From assembly GCA_018715065.1 (NCBI GenBank), contig DVMJ01000094.1, positions 1 through 33,502 of the forward strand: 33,502 nucleotides of DNA, written 5' to 3'. The notes under the pieces are model-generated. The model saw only the letters and a program-made list of their open reading frames with translations, did no database searches and was not told the DNA's origin. Source of the stretch: Fimiplasma intestinipullorum (lineage in GTDB: Bacteria > Bacillota_I > Bacilli_A > Erysipelotrichales > Coprobacillaceae). How positions within the stretch are numbered: the stretch's first letter is position 1; every line of letters begins with the position of its first letter. Shown here in pieces: positions 16,527 through 25,817 of the stretch. The translations under genes were made by a program, and so were the position numbers.

Positions 16527-17342
16527 ATGAAACCATTCTACCAGCAAATTCAAAAAACAGAAGGATTACCTTTTAACCTCGTCGTCTTCGATTCCCAAAG
16601 CGATCCTAACCTGCACATATATCCTAAGCATTGGCACGAGCATCTGGAAATGACAGTTACCTTGAAAGGAAAAGGCATCGCCTGGATTGATGGAGAAACC
16701 TTCTTCATCCAAGACCATAATATTTTTATCATCAATCCAAAGTCTTTACATTATGTTCATGGAATTGCCCCTTATCACAGTACTTATGGTTATAGCCTGC
16801 AAATTGATCTGGCTTACTTTGAACCATTTTTTCCTGATATCATTAAACAGTATTATCCTACCTGTTCTTCTGAAATAACAGATGCCATCATCCAGGCAGT
16901 TGTCCAATTGCATCAGATGATCTTACGGAAAGAAGATCGTTTTAACTTATTATGTCAGCTGATTCAGATCTTAAAAATACTCAATCAACAAAAAAGTGAT
17001 GCACAGGATACGATTCGGAGTCAAAAACATAAAGATCGTATTCTAGCTATCCTCAACTTCATTCAAGACCATTACACCGAACCATTAGATATCGCCTTAC
17101 TGGCTGATGAATTTCATCTATCTAAAGGTTATCTGCAAAAATGTTTTAAAGAAGATTTTGGTCAGTCAGTGCATAGCTATATTCTAGAAATTCGTATGAT
17201 GCACGCGATTGACGATTTAAAATATACAGACCTAAGCATTCTGAACATTGCCTTAAAAAATGGGTTTCCAAATGTCAAATCTATGATCCAGGCTTTCAAA
17301 AAACAATTTTCTCAAACGCCAGGCACTTTCCGAAAAAAATGA
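16527..17342 (+). CDS. AraC-family regulator with N-terminal cupin
   Basis: 271 residues with a strong AAAGGAGG site. The N-terminal cupin (about 1-110) has HWHEHLEMT, typical of ligand-sensing AraC proteins. The C-terminal 100 residues contain two helix-turn-helix units (IALLADEFHLSKGYLQKCFK and the SILNIALKNGF unit followed by FKKQFSQTPGTFRK). Such proteins usually activate carbohydrate use genes. The alpha/beta hydrolase 89 bases downstream on the same strand is the likely target or operon partner. The effector is not evident. Confidence 0.9.
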   Translation: MKPFYQQIQKTEGLPFNLVVFDSQSDPNLHIYPKHWHEHLEMTVTLKGKGIAWIDGETFFIQDHNIFIINPKSLHYVHGIAPYHSTYGYSLQIDLAYFEPFFPDIIKQYYPTCSSEITDAIIQAVVQLHQMILRKEDRFNLLCQLIQILKILNQQKSDAQDTIRSQKHKDRILAILNFIQDHYTEPLDIALLADEFHLSKGYLQKCFKEDFGQSVHSYILEIRMMHAIDDLKYTDLSILNIALKNGFPNVKSMIQAFKKQFSQTPGTFRKK

Positions 17343-17431
17343 TCAATAGACCACAAACAGATGATTAATCGACAAGCAATCATGAGGATATTTTATTATC
17401 ATATAAGTGAAAAGAAAAGGAGTATATTGAC

Positions 17432-18244
17432 ATGATTTATGAAACTATTCGTTATACAGAAGATGGTCGTGTTCATTTACAAACCTATGTGCCTGAACTT
17501 TTTTCTATCAAGGGCAATGCTCTCCCAGCTATGATCGTACTTCCCGGAGGTGCCTGGACACATTTGTCTGAAAATGAATCCGAAGCAGTGGCGCTTACCT
17601 ATGTCCGAGAAGGATTTGCAAGCTTTGTCTTGAATTATTCCGTAGGTGATTATTCAGCCTTCCCTAATCCTCTCATTGAAGTCGCCTGGGCAATCGCAAC
17701 CATCCGTCAGAATGCCCAAAAATGGCATATTGATCCTAATAAAATTGCTTTAGTTGGTTTTTCCGCAGGAGCCAGCCTGGCAGCCATTTCTGCCACCCAA
17801 TGGATCGATCCTATCATCAGTGAAACCCTTGGTATACCTAAAGAAAATTATAAGCCTAATGCCGCCATTCTCGCATATGGCTGCTATGACCTGGCAACCA
17901 TTTTTGACAATCAGGAGGATGACCTAGTGATTCCAAAGCCAGGCAAGATCACTGCAGATCGCACGCCTCAAGTTGATGTCGTTAATTATGTAACGAAAGA
18001 TACAGCACCCATTTTCATCTATCATTGCCGCTATGATGAATATGTTCCTGTCAAAAACACATGGCTGTTAGCGGAAAAATTGGAAGAAAACAAACTACCA
18101 TTTGAAATGCACATTTTCCAAAGTGGTCATCATGGTATGTCTGTCAACAATGAGCTGACAGTAGGCAAAGAGCCGATTGATCCGTCTGTAACGCAATGGG
18201 TCAATTTATCCATTCAGTGGCTCAAACAACTGTTCCAGAAATAA
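17432..18244 (+). CDS. Alpha/beta hydrolase, esterase of acetyl-xylan esterase type
   Basis: 270 residues with AAAGGAG before the ATG. The oxyanion region reads LPGGAW (37-42) and the nucleophile is S111 in GFSAG. The acid is probably D202 in CRYDEYVP and the base H233 or H234 in SGHHGMS, so the triad is complete. This is the BD-FAE/acetylxylan-esterase-like group that removes acetyl or aryl esters from sugars. No signal peptide is seen, so it acts in the cytoplasm on imported oligosaccharides or small esters. It follows an AraC regulator and ends at a terminator; no sugar transporter is adjacent. Confidence 0.85.
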   Translation: MIYETIRYTEDGRVHLQTYVPELFSIKGNALPAMIVLPGGAWTHLSENESEAVALTYVREGFASFVLNYSVGDYSAFPNPLIEVAWAIATIRQNAQKWHIDPNKIALVGFSAGASLAAISATQWIDPIISETLGIPKENYKPNAAILAYGCYDLATIFDNQEDDLVIPKPGKITADRTPQVDVVNYVTKDTAPIFIYHCRYDEYVPVKNTWLLAEKLEENKLPFEMHIFQSGHHGMSVNNELTVGKEPIDPSVTQWVNLSIQWLKQLFQK

Positions 18245-18264
18245 TTCATTGAAATGACTTAACT

Positions 18265-18316
18265 AAAAAAGGATGTCTTAACTGACGGATCTATCCATCA
18301 ATTCTGGCATCCTTTT
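18265..18316. terminator. Terminator shared by the convergent hydrolase and dehydrogenase genes
   Basis: AAAAGGATG (18267-18275) pairs with CATCCTTTT (18308-18316) across a long loop; A bases flank the left arm and T bases the right. Confidence 0.6.
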
Positions 18317-18322
18317 CCATTT

Positions 18323-19309
18323 TTAAATGTCGATCTCTGTTTGTCCTCTTTGATTTTTTGCCATACCTAAGATGCCTTCAATGCCGCAGCGTACCATGCT
18401 TTCTACCGCCTCTCTTGTATAAAAAGCCATGTGCTGCGTCATCACGACATTAGGGAATTGCCGAATATAAGCAATTCGACGATTATTCAGAATTTTGGTT
18501 CGTAAATCCAGATGAATGAGCCCTTCCTCACTTTCCACCGTATCCAGACCTAAACCGCCGATCTTGCCACTTTCCAATTCATCAATCAAATCGTCCAGGT
18601 TCATCAACTCGCCTCTGGCACAATTAACAAGGATGACACCATCCTTCATCTGATGGATCGCCTCACGATCGATCAGATGATAAGTGGATTCTAAAAGCGG
18701 CATATGTAAAGTGATGATATCAGACTCCTGATAAAGCGTCTTTAGATCCACATAGGCTGCCCATTTTTTGACTGCTTCATTTTCACGAATGTCATAAGCC
18801 AGCATCTTACAGCCAAAGCCACTTAAGTTTTGAATAACTGCCGTGCCGATCCTGCCGGTTCCAATAATACCTACGGTCAAACTGCGCATTTCTCTACCCT
18901 GTAAGCCTTCCAATGAAAAGTCATAAACCTGTCCACGCCATAAAGAGGGTTTATAATTTCTTAATACGAGAAGCATCATCATGACGGTAAAGTCAGCCAC
19001 ACCATTAGGCGCGTAGTTCGCATTGCAGACCCGCATACCAATCGATCTGGCATATGCCACATCGATGTGATTATAACCAATCGTACGAGTTGATAGATAC
19101 CGAATTCCCTGTCGTTTCCATTCATCAAGCAAAGGCTGATCGATCTTTGTCTGCCCTAGGATGGATACACCGTCAAATCCTGCCAAAGAAGAAGCATTTT
19201 CCAGGGTTGGCTCCTCTGGGGATAAGGTAATCTCAACATCATCACGACACATATATCGTTCTAAATAAGCTTTTTCATCATCACGCACACTATAAACGTA
19301 GATCTTCAT
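18323..19309 (-). CDS. D-2-hydroxyacid dehydrogenase (D-lactate dehydrogenase/VanH type)
   Basis: 328 residues from the ATG at 19309 (GAGGAA seven bases upstream; the longer frame to 19354 lacks a site). The Rossmann fold motif is GIIGTGRIGTAV (147-158). Catalytic residues fit R232 (NCARGEL), a Glu near 259-262 and H293 (TQHMAFYT); the TRTIGYNHID block is typical of the D-LDH/VanH subgroup. It reduces pyruvate or a related 2-keto acid to the D-hydroxy acid with NADH in fermentation. No VanA or VanX neighbour is present, so a metabolic role is more likely than glycopeptide resistance. Confidence 0.9.
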   Translation of the reverse strand: MKIYVYSVRDDEKAYLERYMCRDDVEITLSPEEPTLENASSLAGFDGVSILGQTKIDQPLLDEWKRQGIRYLSTRTIGYNHIDVAYARSIGMRVCNANYAPNGVADFTVMMMLLVLRNYKPSLWRGQVYDFSLEGLQGREMRSLTVGIIGTGRIGTAVIQNLSGFGCKMLAYDIRENEAVKKWAAYVDLKTLYQESDIITLHMPLLESTYHLIDREAIHQMKDGVILVNCARGELMNLDDLIDELESGKIGGLGLDTVESEEGLIHLDLRTKILNNRRIAYIRQFPNVVMTQHMAFYTREAVESMVRCGIEGILGMAKNQRGQTEIDI

Positions 19310-19410
19310 CCCTGATTCCTCACTTTCTCTACTTCCATTATATAAAAAAAGCATAGGATGAAAAGAACTATCTTGCTTTTATCAAGATGAAAGGGATAAT
19401 CCGAAGCAGA

Positions 19411-19509
19411 CTATCCCTGATTTATCAAATGATTCTCTTTGCGAGTGATTAGTCCTGTCTGATGGACCGGACAATGCTCAAAACAATTTCCACAATGTAA
19501 ACAATGTTC
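19411..19509 (-). pseudogene. Remnant of a 4Fe-4S ferredoxin-type protein
   Basis: A 32-codon stretch reads EHCLHCGNCFEHCPVHQTG, a complete CxxCxxCxxxCP cluster motif, ending at a stop at 19411. It is closed upstream by an in-frame TAG and has no start, so it is the tail of a lost iron-sulfur protein. Confidence 0.55.
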
Positions 19510-19523
19510 CTATTGTATCTGAA

Positions 19524-19700
19524 ATGGACTTCCTTTCTGAGTTTTTAAAATTTGTGGGTAAGGAAATCGAGGAATTGAAAGATTTTCTATCTTTAATAGT
19601 GCAATCTGTTGTCATGCCCCCGGACTCATATGATACCTTTATAAAGCAAAATACTACTATGTCCATTGTCTCTAAAACGCTATGCACATGCCATTTATAG
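19524..19700 (+). other. Small open frame, possible gene fragment
   Basis: 58 codons reading MDFLSEFLKFVGKEIEELKD, with balanced amphipathic composition but no ribosome binding site. The opposite strand also has an open frame here. Family unknown; may be a fragment. Confidence 0.25.
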
Positions 19701-19779
19701 TCATACAATCAGTAGATACCATAAGACACACAGAAAAAGGAGCTTTTCCATTGGGAACCTGATTTATAATGGACATAGT
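19656..19779. repeat. 12-bp inverted repeat, 100 bp apart
   Basis: ACTATGTCCATT (19656-19667) and AATGGACATAGT (19768-19779) are exact inverted copies. A second pair, AAAGGAGC near 19737 and GCTCCTTT near 19785, straddles the right copy. They could mark the end of a lost mobile element. Confidence 0.35.
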
Positions 19780-19811
19780 TGATATGCTCCTTTCGTATTG
19801 TCATTCGTTCT

Positions 19812-21012
19812 TTAGTATTCATGACTTAGCAGAAAATCCGCCAAATGTACAATTTTCACCCCGTTAATATTTCCGGCAGCTAGTTCGTCCAGCGTTACCA
19901 CATATTTCGGGTAATGGTCTTTGATTTCAAGGAGATTAGCAATCTCTCGATCAGATTCCTCTGGCAGTCTGCGACACACCTGAACGTAGATACGCTCATC
20001 GCGCAGCACTGCTACAAAATCAATTTCTTTTGTTGCATTTTTTCCGATATAAACCTCATAGCCCCGCCGCCGCAGTTCAAAATACACGATGTTTTCCAGC
20101 ATAGCAGCGATGGACTTCGGATTAAGGCCCATGATGCAGTATTTCAGAGAAGCGTCTGCCAGATAGAATTTTTCTTGCGTTTTCAGCACGGATTTTCCCT
20201 GTAAGTCGTATCGCTGGCACCGATAGATCACAAACGCCTTTTCCAGCCAGTTCAAACAGTTATAAACTGCTTCAACGGACAGGGAACGTCCTTCGCTTTT
20301 GAGAAACTTCGCGATGGCATTGGCAGAAAATGTCTTGCCGACATTTTCTACGATATGCTTCACAACACGGTTGAATAAATCAAAAGTTCGTAATATGATA
20401 TCGCTTGGCAATATCGTTAGAAATAGCAGAGTGATAGATTCCCTCCACGATCTGATAGGCGGAGCGTTCATCAAAGTTACCCAGCGCCACAATGGGGAAT
20501 CCACCCAGGCGCAGATATTCGTTAAATAGCTCCCTCGTAGAATGAGAATTGAGTTTCTTGAAATCCAAATATTCAGCAAAGGATAGCGTATAAACCGGAA
20601 TGGAGATATATCGTCCCGTCAAATAGGTAGAGATCTCGCTTGACATCAGCTTGGAATTGGAGCCGGTCACATAAATATCGGTATTGGCATTTTCAAGCAG
20701 GCTATTGACCGCTTTTTCCCAACCGTCAATTTCCTGCACTTCATCCAGCAGCAGATAGTAGCGCCCAGCGTCGGTCATTTGCTCCTTGATACCGTTATAC
20801 ATATCCTTGTCAGTCATGCCATCATCAAATTCTTCCGACGTATAGCACATACTGATAATATGGTCTGCGGCAATCCCACTTTGTTGCAGATCGTCCCGTA
20901 GCATATCTAAAATCGTGGATTTACCGCAACGTCGGATTCCTAACAGGATCTTGACAAGCGAAACATCCCGGTAGTTTTTTAGCATATTCATATATTGTGG
21001 TCGGATAATCAT
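19812..21012 (-). pseudogene. AAA_14/DUF4143 ATPase split by a one-base insertion
   Basis: The ATG at 21012 (MIIRPQYMNMLKNYRD) follows AGGGGGC. The N-terminal frame has Walker A GIRRCGKST, Walker B YYLLLDEVQEI, the sensor VTGSNS and the family block LGGFPIV, and stops at 20380. Removing one T from the four-base run complementary to 20382-20385 joins RYHITNF to DLFNRVVKHIVENVGKTFSA and restores the DUF4143 C-terminal half, ending at 19812. The repaired protein would have about 399 residues, the normal size. These ATPases are abundant in anaerobes and related to toxin-antitoxin or defence-like genes, with no settled role. Decay or sequencing error are both possible. Confidence 0.8.
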
Positions 21013-21146
21013 ATCGTTCGCCCCCTTGTTCCTTAAAAAGGGTATAGCCAAAAACTTTATAAATATCAATTGTTTTTACTGATAATACGAAAAAATTTTC
21101 TACTATATTTAACTTTCTACGACTAATCAAAAAAACATCAATATGT

Positions 21147-21413
21147 GAAAGATAGCGATTGAATGAATGACGCAAAGATTTGGACGGCATTAATCAAAAA
21201 GTCTTAACAGACAATCTGCGTTCAATGGAAGAAGATGGACTCGTTAAACGCACATTTTATCCAGAAGTGCCGCCTCGCGCCAAATATGCTCTATCAGACT
21301 TAGGCTGTAACGCATTTTGGATAAAAGCTATAGGGGCTATATGGCTTAGAATAAACCAAACCCCAAAAACTAAGCGAATTGCCATTCATCAAGTACAGAA
21401 AAACACGGCTTGA
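21147..21413 (+). pseudogene. HxlR-family regulator remnant
   Basis: The frame reads GINQKVLTDNLRSMEEDGLV and KRTFYPEVPPRAKYALSDLG, an unmistakable HxlR winged-helix core. Upstream codons match RLNE-RKDLDG but are interrupted by TAG (21153) and TGA (21168), and the N-terminal third is missing. The C-terminal tail after SDLG no longer looks like the family. The gene is dead. Confidence 0.75.
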
Positions 21414-21424
21414 TTTGCCGTGTT
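21402..21424 (-). terminator. Terminator of the PD-(D/E)XK ATPase gene
   Basis: AACACGGC (21402-21409) pairs with GCCGTGTT (21417-21424); on the minus strand the stem is followed by TTTTTC. It overlaps the stop codon. Confidence 0.75.
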
Positions 21425-23075
21425 ATGCGTCCTTATTCTTTCTTTCTACCCATACGATCTCACAGTTTTTTCCTCGATGAGCTATCCCGACTTCAATGAC
21501 TTTCCCTTTGAGTTCTACATCATCCTTGTTGTGGATTATCTGTTCTACTGCTTTTTTAGCTAATTGCGTTAAGTCGCATTTGGCATCGCCTGTATATTTA
21601 AATTCAAATAGATAGGATGGATGATGTGCATGCTTCGCTTTCAACATGATGTCATAGCGTCCAGTCCCGCTCTCACGGTTACTTTGGACCACATAGTCTT
21701 CAGATAACCAGGCGCTCATCCCCAACATCATCATATGGTAACTATTTTCATCCTTAAGATCATGATAGGATGGTAAACGAAGTAAAACCTGTTTATACTG
21801 TACAATAAACTGGCCTTTTTTTCCGTAATACAAGGCCTGAAATAATCGGGACAAATCCGCATCCTCTAAATGCATATGATAAGCCGTCAATGATCTGAAC
21901 TCTTTTTGTACTTCCTGATTTGGGATCCGAATCGTATAATATCCATTGGTTGGGTCAAGCACGCGAGCTATCGTCAAATATCCTGCATTGACGAGTAATC
22001 CCCATAAAGATTCTGTTGAGGATACTTCAAAAAAACTGGTTTCCATTTGCACCCATGTATCTAGTTTTCCCTGCAAGATCAATGATTCATATTCTTCCTG
22101 AAAAGCCTGACTGGCATCTTTAAAAGCGCTTTTGATCATTTGGTTCGCACTCGTATTTAGCCAGTAAGGTGACAATGCCCCTGTATCTGCATACTTGATG
22201 ATCGACCATGGATTATAGATATCCTGATTGCCCATGCGATATCCATCATACATTTCCTTCACGCCCTCATCCAGCTCCAGTCCATAATAGGAAAGCAATT
22301 CAGAGACCTCTTTTTCATCAAACCCAAAATAACTGGCATAGGCCTCATCCTTCACGGAATACACGGATAAATTATTCAGATCACTAAAGATATTTTCTTT
22401 AGCTACTCTTTGAATGCCTGTCAGTAAAGCATACTGCAGACTCAATGAGGATTTTAGGGCATTATGGAGAAGCAATGCCAGTGGTCCACGAATCTTCTCA
22501 TAGAAACCATTCACATGTGCTTCAATAAATGGCGTATCATACTCATCAATAAATACCATGACTTTTTTTCCATAGTACTTCTCAAGCATCTTCATTAAAA
22601 AGGAAAGCACATTACTGATATTATCCAATGTTCGATCGCTTAAGCGCAAGCTATGATAGATAATATCTTCATATTCCTCTCTGTCAAAAATACCCAAATC
22701 AGAAAACACATGAGCGTATCGATCATACTCATTTCTCAGCTGCAGCTTGATTTCTTTAGCAATATCCTGAAGGCTCCCTTTGGCATTCGCAAAGGACACA
22801 TAGATGGTCGGATATTGATTCATATAAGATGCATATGACGTACGCATGATCTTCGTATCGGCAAAAATATCCCTGGAATCTTTCGTTATATCAAAGAATT
22901 CCGAAAACATGGACATATTCAGCGTTTTACCAAATCTTCGCGGCCTGGTTATCAGTGTAACGATCGTTTTCTTTTCCAGAAGATCCTGGATCATCAAAGA
23001 CTTATCCACAAAGTAATATCCATCTTCACGCAACCGTCTGTAATCCGCAACGCCGATCGGTAATGGCTTTTTCAT
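21423..23075 (-). CDS. AAA-ATPase-like protein with PD-(D/E)XK nuclease domain
   Basis: 550 residues, complete, and normal for the AAA-ATPase_like plus PDDEXK_9 family (DUF1703). The start is MKKPLPIGVADYRRLREDGY, the usual family opening. Walker A-like TRPRRFGKT spans 43-51 and the Walker B is VMVFIDEYDTP. The C-terminal domain has GRYDIMLK and YLFEFKY, which supply the D and E-x-K residues of a restriction-like nuclease fold. The family is common and multi-copy in gut anaerobes; its function is unknown, and defence or mobile-element roles have been suggested. It is the only intact gene in the decayed block around it. GAGGCG precedes the ATG. Confidence 0.9.
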   Translation of the reverse strand: MKKPLPIGVADYRRLREDGYYFVDKSLMIQDLLEKKTIVTLITRPRRFGKTLNMSMFSEFFDITKDSRDIFADTKIMRTSYASYMNQYPTIYVSFANAKGSLQDIAKEIKLQLRNEYDRYAHVFSDLGIFDREEYEDIIYHSLRLSDRTLDNISNVLSFLMKMLEKYYGKKVMVFIDEYDTPFIEAHVNGFYEKIRGPLALLLHNALKSSLSLQYALLTGIQRVAKENIFSDLNNLSVYSVKDEAYASYFGFDEKEVSELLSYYGLELDEGVKEMYDGYRMGNQDIYNPWSIIKYADTGALSPYWLNTSANQMIKSAFKDASQAFQEEYESLILQGKLDTWVQMETSFFEVSSTESLWGLLVNAGYLTIARVLDPTNGYYTIRIPNQEVQKEFRSLTAYHMHLEDADLSRLFQALYYGKKGQFIVQYKQVLLRLPSYHDLKDENSYHMMMLGMSAWLSEDYVVQSNRESGTGRYDIMLKAKHAHHPSYLFEFKYTGDAKCDLTQLAKKAVEQIIHNKDDVELKGKVIEVGIAHRGKNCEIVWVERKNKDA

Positions 23076-23244
23076 GTGTATCGCCTCGCTTTCTAATCCT
23101 ATTATACTAGCTTAACTCCCCAATATCTATGAAATGAATGGATAAAAATAAAAGAAAATCTTTGTAAAAGTAAAAGAAATCACTTCACATGCTTATATAT
23201 ACGTCTGATCCTTGAACACTTCTTCATCTCTATTTTGAGACAAA

Positions 23245-23296
23245 CAAAATACGATTCATCAGGCAGGCTTGTCTATTCTGTCTATATGAATCGTAT
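23245..23296 (-). terminator. Terminator downstream of the alcohol dehydrogenase pseudogene
   Basis: ATACGATTCAT (23249-23259) pairs with ATGAATCGTAT (23286-23296); on the minus strand it runs into TTTTG. Confidence 0.6.
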
Positions 23297-23305
23297 GCTT
23301 TGCCT

Positions 23306-24331
23306 TTATTTATTTTCAAAATTGATAATAACTTTAATATCTTTACCCGAAGCTGCTGCGGCAATTGCCTGTGGAAACTCATCAATCGTATATTTGCTGG
23401 TAATAATCTCGTTCATTTTGGTTTTCCCCTGTTTTAACAAGTCGATGACTTCGATAATATTTTCATGTTCATCCCCTCTTGAACCATAAATCATCGGCTG
23501 TGTAGAAATAAACTGAATCGCATTGAGTGTTATCTCTGGCAATACAGACACCACGCAGTATCTCGTTTTCTCGCACGCATAGTCAAAAGCAGTCTTAAAT
23601 AAAGCCTGAGATCCAGAAGCTTCAATATACATATCTACATCTGGGACTTGGAAATACCCCGGATAAGTTCCTAATAAACGAATCAAGCCCCTCTTTTAGG
23701 TCTTCATGAGTCGTATTAACGACCATTGTCCCAATCGGTCTTGCGCTGTTTAAACGATTTTCATCTCGATCAACGACGACAACCTGCGTTAACCCACGCC
23801 CAATCAAACTGGCAGCAGCACATAAGCCAATCGTTCCTGCACCTAAAATAACTACTTTTTCATCTTTACGAGGTTCAATCATGGTCGCTTCTTTAGTCCC
23901 TACACAGAAAGGCTCGATGATAGCCATCGTATCTAGATCACAATCCTTATCTAAAGGATAGATATTCTCATTCACCTTCGCATTCTTGACGACCGCATAT
24001 TCACAAAACGCACCCGCCATGACCGATCCGGCAGCGCCCATTCCCGTACCCATCGTTGGATCCACAAAAGCAATGCCGCCAATCCGAATGTCCTCATCAA
24101 CATCCGTACCAATCTCGACAATCTCACTGATCCATTTCATGACCCAATATAGAATTCGGCTGTAAGCCATAGCCAGCACCACCATATAGATAGATGCCTA
24201 ATCTGATCCACAGATCCCGCTCTTAAGTTTTTGACAAGAATATTTTGACTGGAAATCGTTGGAATATCTCTTGTTTCAACCACGATATTTTTGACATCTT
24301 TGTATATAGTACATTTCATTATTCCCTGCAT
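23306..24331 (-). pseudogene. Zinc-dependent alcohol/polyol dehydrogenase with several frameshifts
   Basis: The ATG at 24331 follows GGAGG. Successive frames give: KCTIYKDVKNIVVETRDIP; GICGSD (a zinc ligand Cys); IYLYGGAGYGLQPNSILGHEM (GHE motif); then SEIVEIGTDVDEDIRIGG through the Rossmann motif VILGAGTIGLCAAA; and finally LIRLLGTYPGYFQVPDVDMYI to IINFENK at 23306. At least four frame changes are needed, between about 24130 and 24235 and again near 23690. Together the pieces make an almost full-length medium-chain dehydrogenase of the sorbitol/threonine dehydrogenase type. Several lesions argue for true decay. It lies downstream of the TetR remnant on the same strand. Confidence 0.8.
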
Positions 24332-24425
24332 TATGGAAGCCTCCTTAGCTGTTAATATCATCATATAATAAGAAATCCATATTTTACATGCCCAGCACAA
24401 GAGGAACGTGCGAGTAACGGTGACA

Positions 24426-24967
24426 TTATTTTGATTTTGTTACCTTGATTTTCTTGGCATAAATATCTTGAATCGTATTCAAGTAAATCTCGACTAAAAA
24501 TTCCGGACTCTCTTGCATGCCTGAATGCATCCATTTTTCAGTAACATTGCACTGGTCGACGCATATTTATAAGCTAAATAATCTAAGGCGATCTTATCAT
24601 CAAAATACTCGTCAAACGTTTGACGACAGAACTGAGTACACCGATGAATGATGATCTCAAACAATGAATTTTGACCGACTTCTTCCATAGCAATCATAAA
24701 GAAATCCTTATGTTTCAGAAATTCACGATACGTGATGATCGCCTGAGCCTTTTGATCAATGCCGTACTTCAGCCCATTGATCATCGTTTTCCCGATTTCC
24801 TCACAAAAAATATACTCGATGATATCATGCTTATCTTTAAAATAATAATAGAAAGTTTTTCTCGATATTTGGGCTTGCTTACAGATAGCTGAAACTTTCA
24901 CATTGGTGGTATGGGCCTTGATCACAAGCGCCATGTAACCTTCACTAATCAACTTCTTTTTATCCAT
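24426..24967 (-). pseudogene. TetR-family regulator with frameshifted C-terminus
   Basis: The ATG at 24967 follows AGGGGATAA. The N-terminal helix-turn-helix is intact (VSAICKQAQISRKTFYYYFKDK). The first frame ends abnormally at 24494. One or two bases of shift near the A run at 24535-24540 opens another frame reading KWMHSGMQESPEFLVEIYLN, which is the usual TetR C-terminal ending, to a stop at 24426. The 157-residue product might still bind DNA, but the tail is altered. It probably once controlled the dehydrogenase downstream. Confidence 0.7.
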
Positions 24968-25000
24968 TTTATCCCCTGTTTTAAATTCCCTTCACTTAGC

Positions 25001-25031
25001 TAAAGTATAAAACTTTACATAAGGAAGTGAA
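25001..25031 (-). promoter_or_regulatory. Promoter and inverted-repeat operator of the TetR gene
   Basis: TAAAGT-ATAAA-ACTTTA (25001-25017) is a perfect 6-bp inverted repeat with a 5-base centre, 34 bases upstream of the TetR start. It overlaps a -10 TATACT (25004-25009), with a -35 TTCACT at 25026-25031, as expected for autorepression. Confidence 0.45.
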
Positions 25032-25242
25032 TAATAATACAAACACAAAAAGTTATATCACCATTCTTTGAGAGATGAATGAAGAAAGATCGTGCTGAAA
25101 ACAAGAAGCGAAAAAGTCTCATTTTCAAACTATTCAAATTTGAACTATCTCCCCCCAAAAAACAAATTGAAAAAGGCTCTCTTTCGTTCATAGACTAACC
25201 TTAAATCTTAATGCATGAAAGCGAGTTATTTTGTGAATTGCC
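25032..25242. other. Non-coding stretch with a palindrome
   Basis: No gene is recognisable. A perfect 12-bp palindrome TTCAAATTTGAA lies at 25133-25144 and a run of seven C follows near 25152. Confidence 0.35.
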
Positions 25243-25307
25243 TTGACAAAAGCGCTCCACTTTCAGTATCATATATATAAAACTTATTTACATGCAGACT
25301 TTGCATG
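25243..25307 (+). promoter_or_regulatory. Strong promoter and inverted repeat upstream of the XRE remnant
   Basis: Perfect -35 TTGACA (25243-25248), 18-base spacer, -10 TATCAT (25267-25272). An inverted repeat CATGCA-GACTT-TGCATG (25291-25307) lies just downstream, a plausible operator for the XRE protein. Confidence 0.6.
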
Positions 25308-25382
25308 AAATGAACTGATTTTCGTCAATATGTATGCATATAATAATGTTAAGACAATGCAAATCGTTTAGAGGTCAGGCAA

Positions 25383-25670
25383 ATGAAATTCAGTAAAAAA
25401 ATAAAAGAAGATACACGAAGGTCGGCTTAAAGCAAAACGAATTTGCAAAAGCAATCTGCCCTTCTTTACGGACAGTATCAAACTATGAGGCAGGTCTCGC
25501 TATCCAAAAAAAGGGAAACCTATTATAAGATGGCTGAAGTCCTAAAGGTCGATGTTAACTATCTGCTTATTGGTGATGAGGAATTTTTGATGATTACAGG
25601 AGCAAAATACGTTAACAAAGAGACAAAGTTGCTTATATCAGAAGTAACGAAGCTTTTTTCGCAGACGTAG
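25383..25670 (+). pseudogene. XRE-family helix-turn-helix regulator with two frameshifts
   Basis: The ATG at 25383 follows GAGGT. Frame one reads MKFSKKIKEDTRR; a shift near 25420 gives VGLKQNEFAKAICPSLRTVS and NYEAGL; a second shift near 25505 gives KKRETYYKMAEVLKVDVNYL to the stop at 25670. The parts assemble into a standard XRE domain of about 95 residues. A short gene-like scrap (LPKRKIQK) follows at about 25708. The gene is not functional as read. Confidence 0.75.
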
Positions 25671-25817
25671 ACAAGACGATGAAATGATTACAGGAGGCAT
25701 ACTAGATTGCCAAAGAGAAAAATACAAAAATGAGAAATACTTTCTATGCCTGTTTTGGCGGACAGCCCATTTAATAAGATATACTTACCAACAGTAACAG
25801 AAGGGAGCAGTTTATCT

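Noticed and set aside
18323..19309. VanH of a glycopeptide resistance cluster
   Set aside because: No D-Ala-D-Lac ligase, VanX or VanRS gene is nearby; a fermentative D-lactate dehydrogenase fits better.
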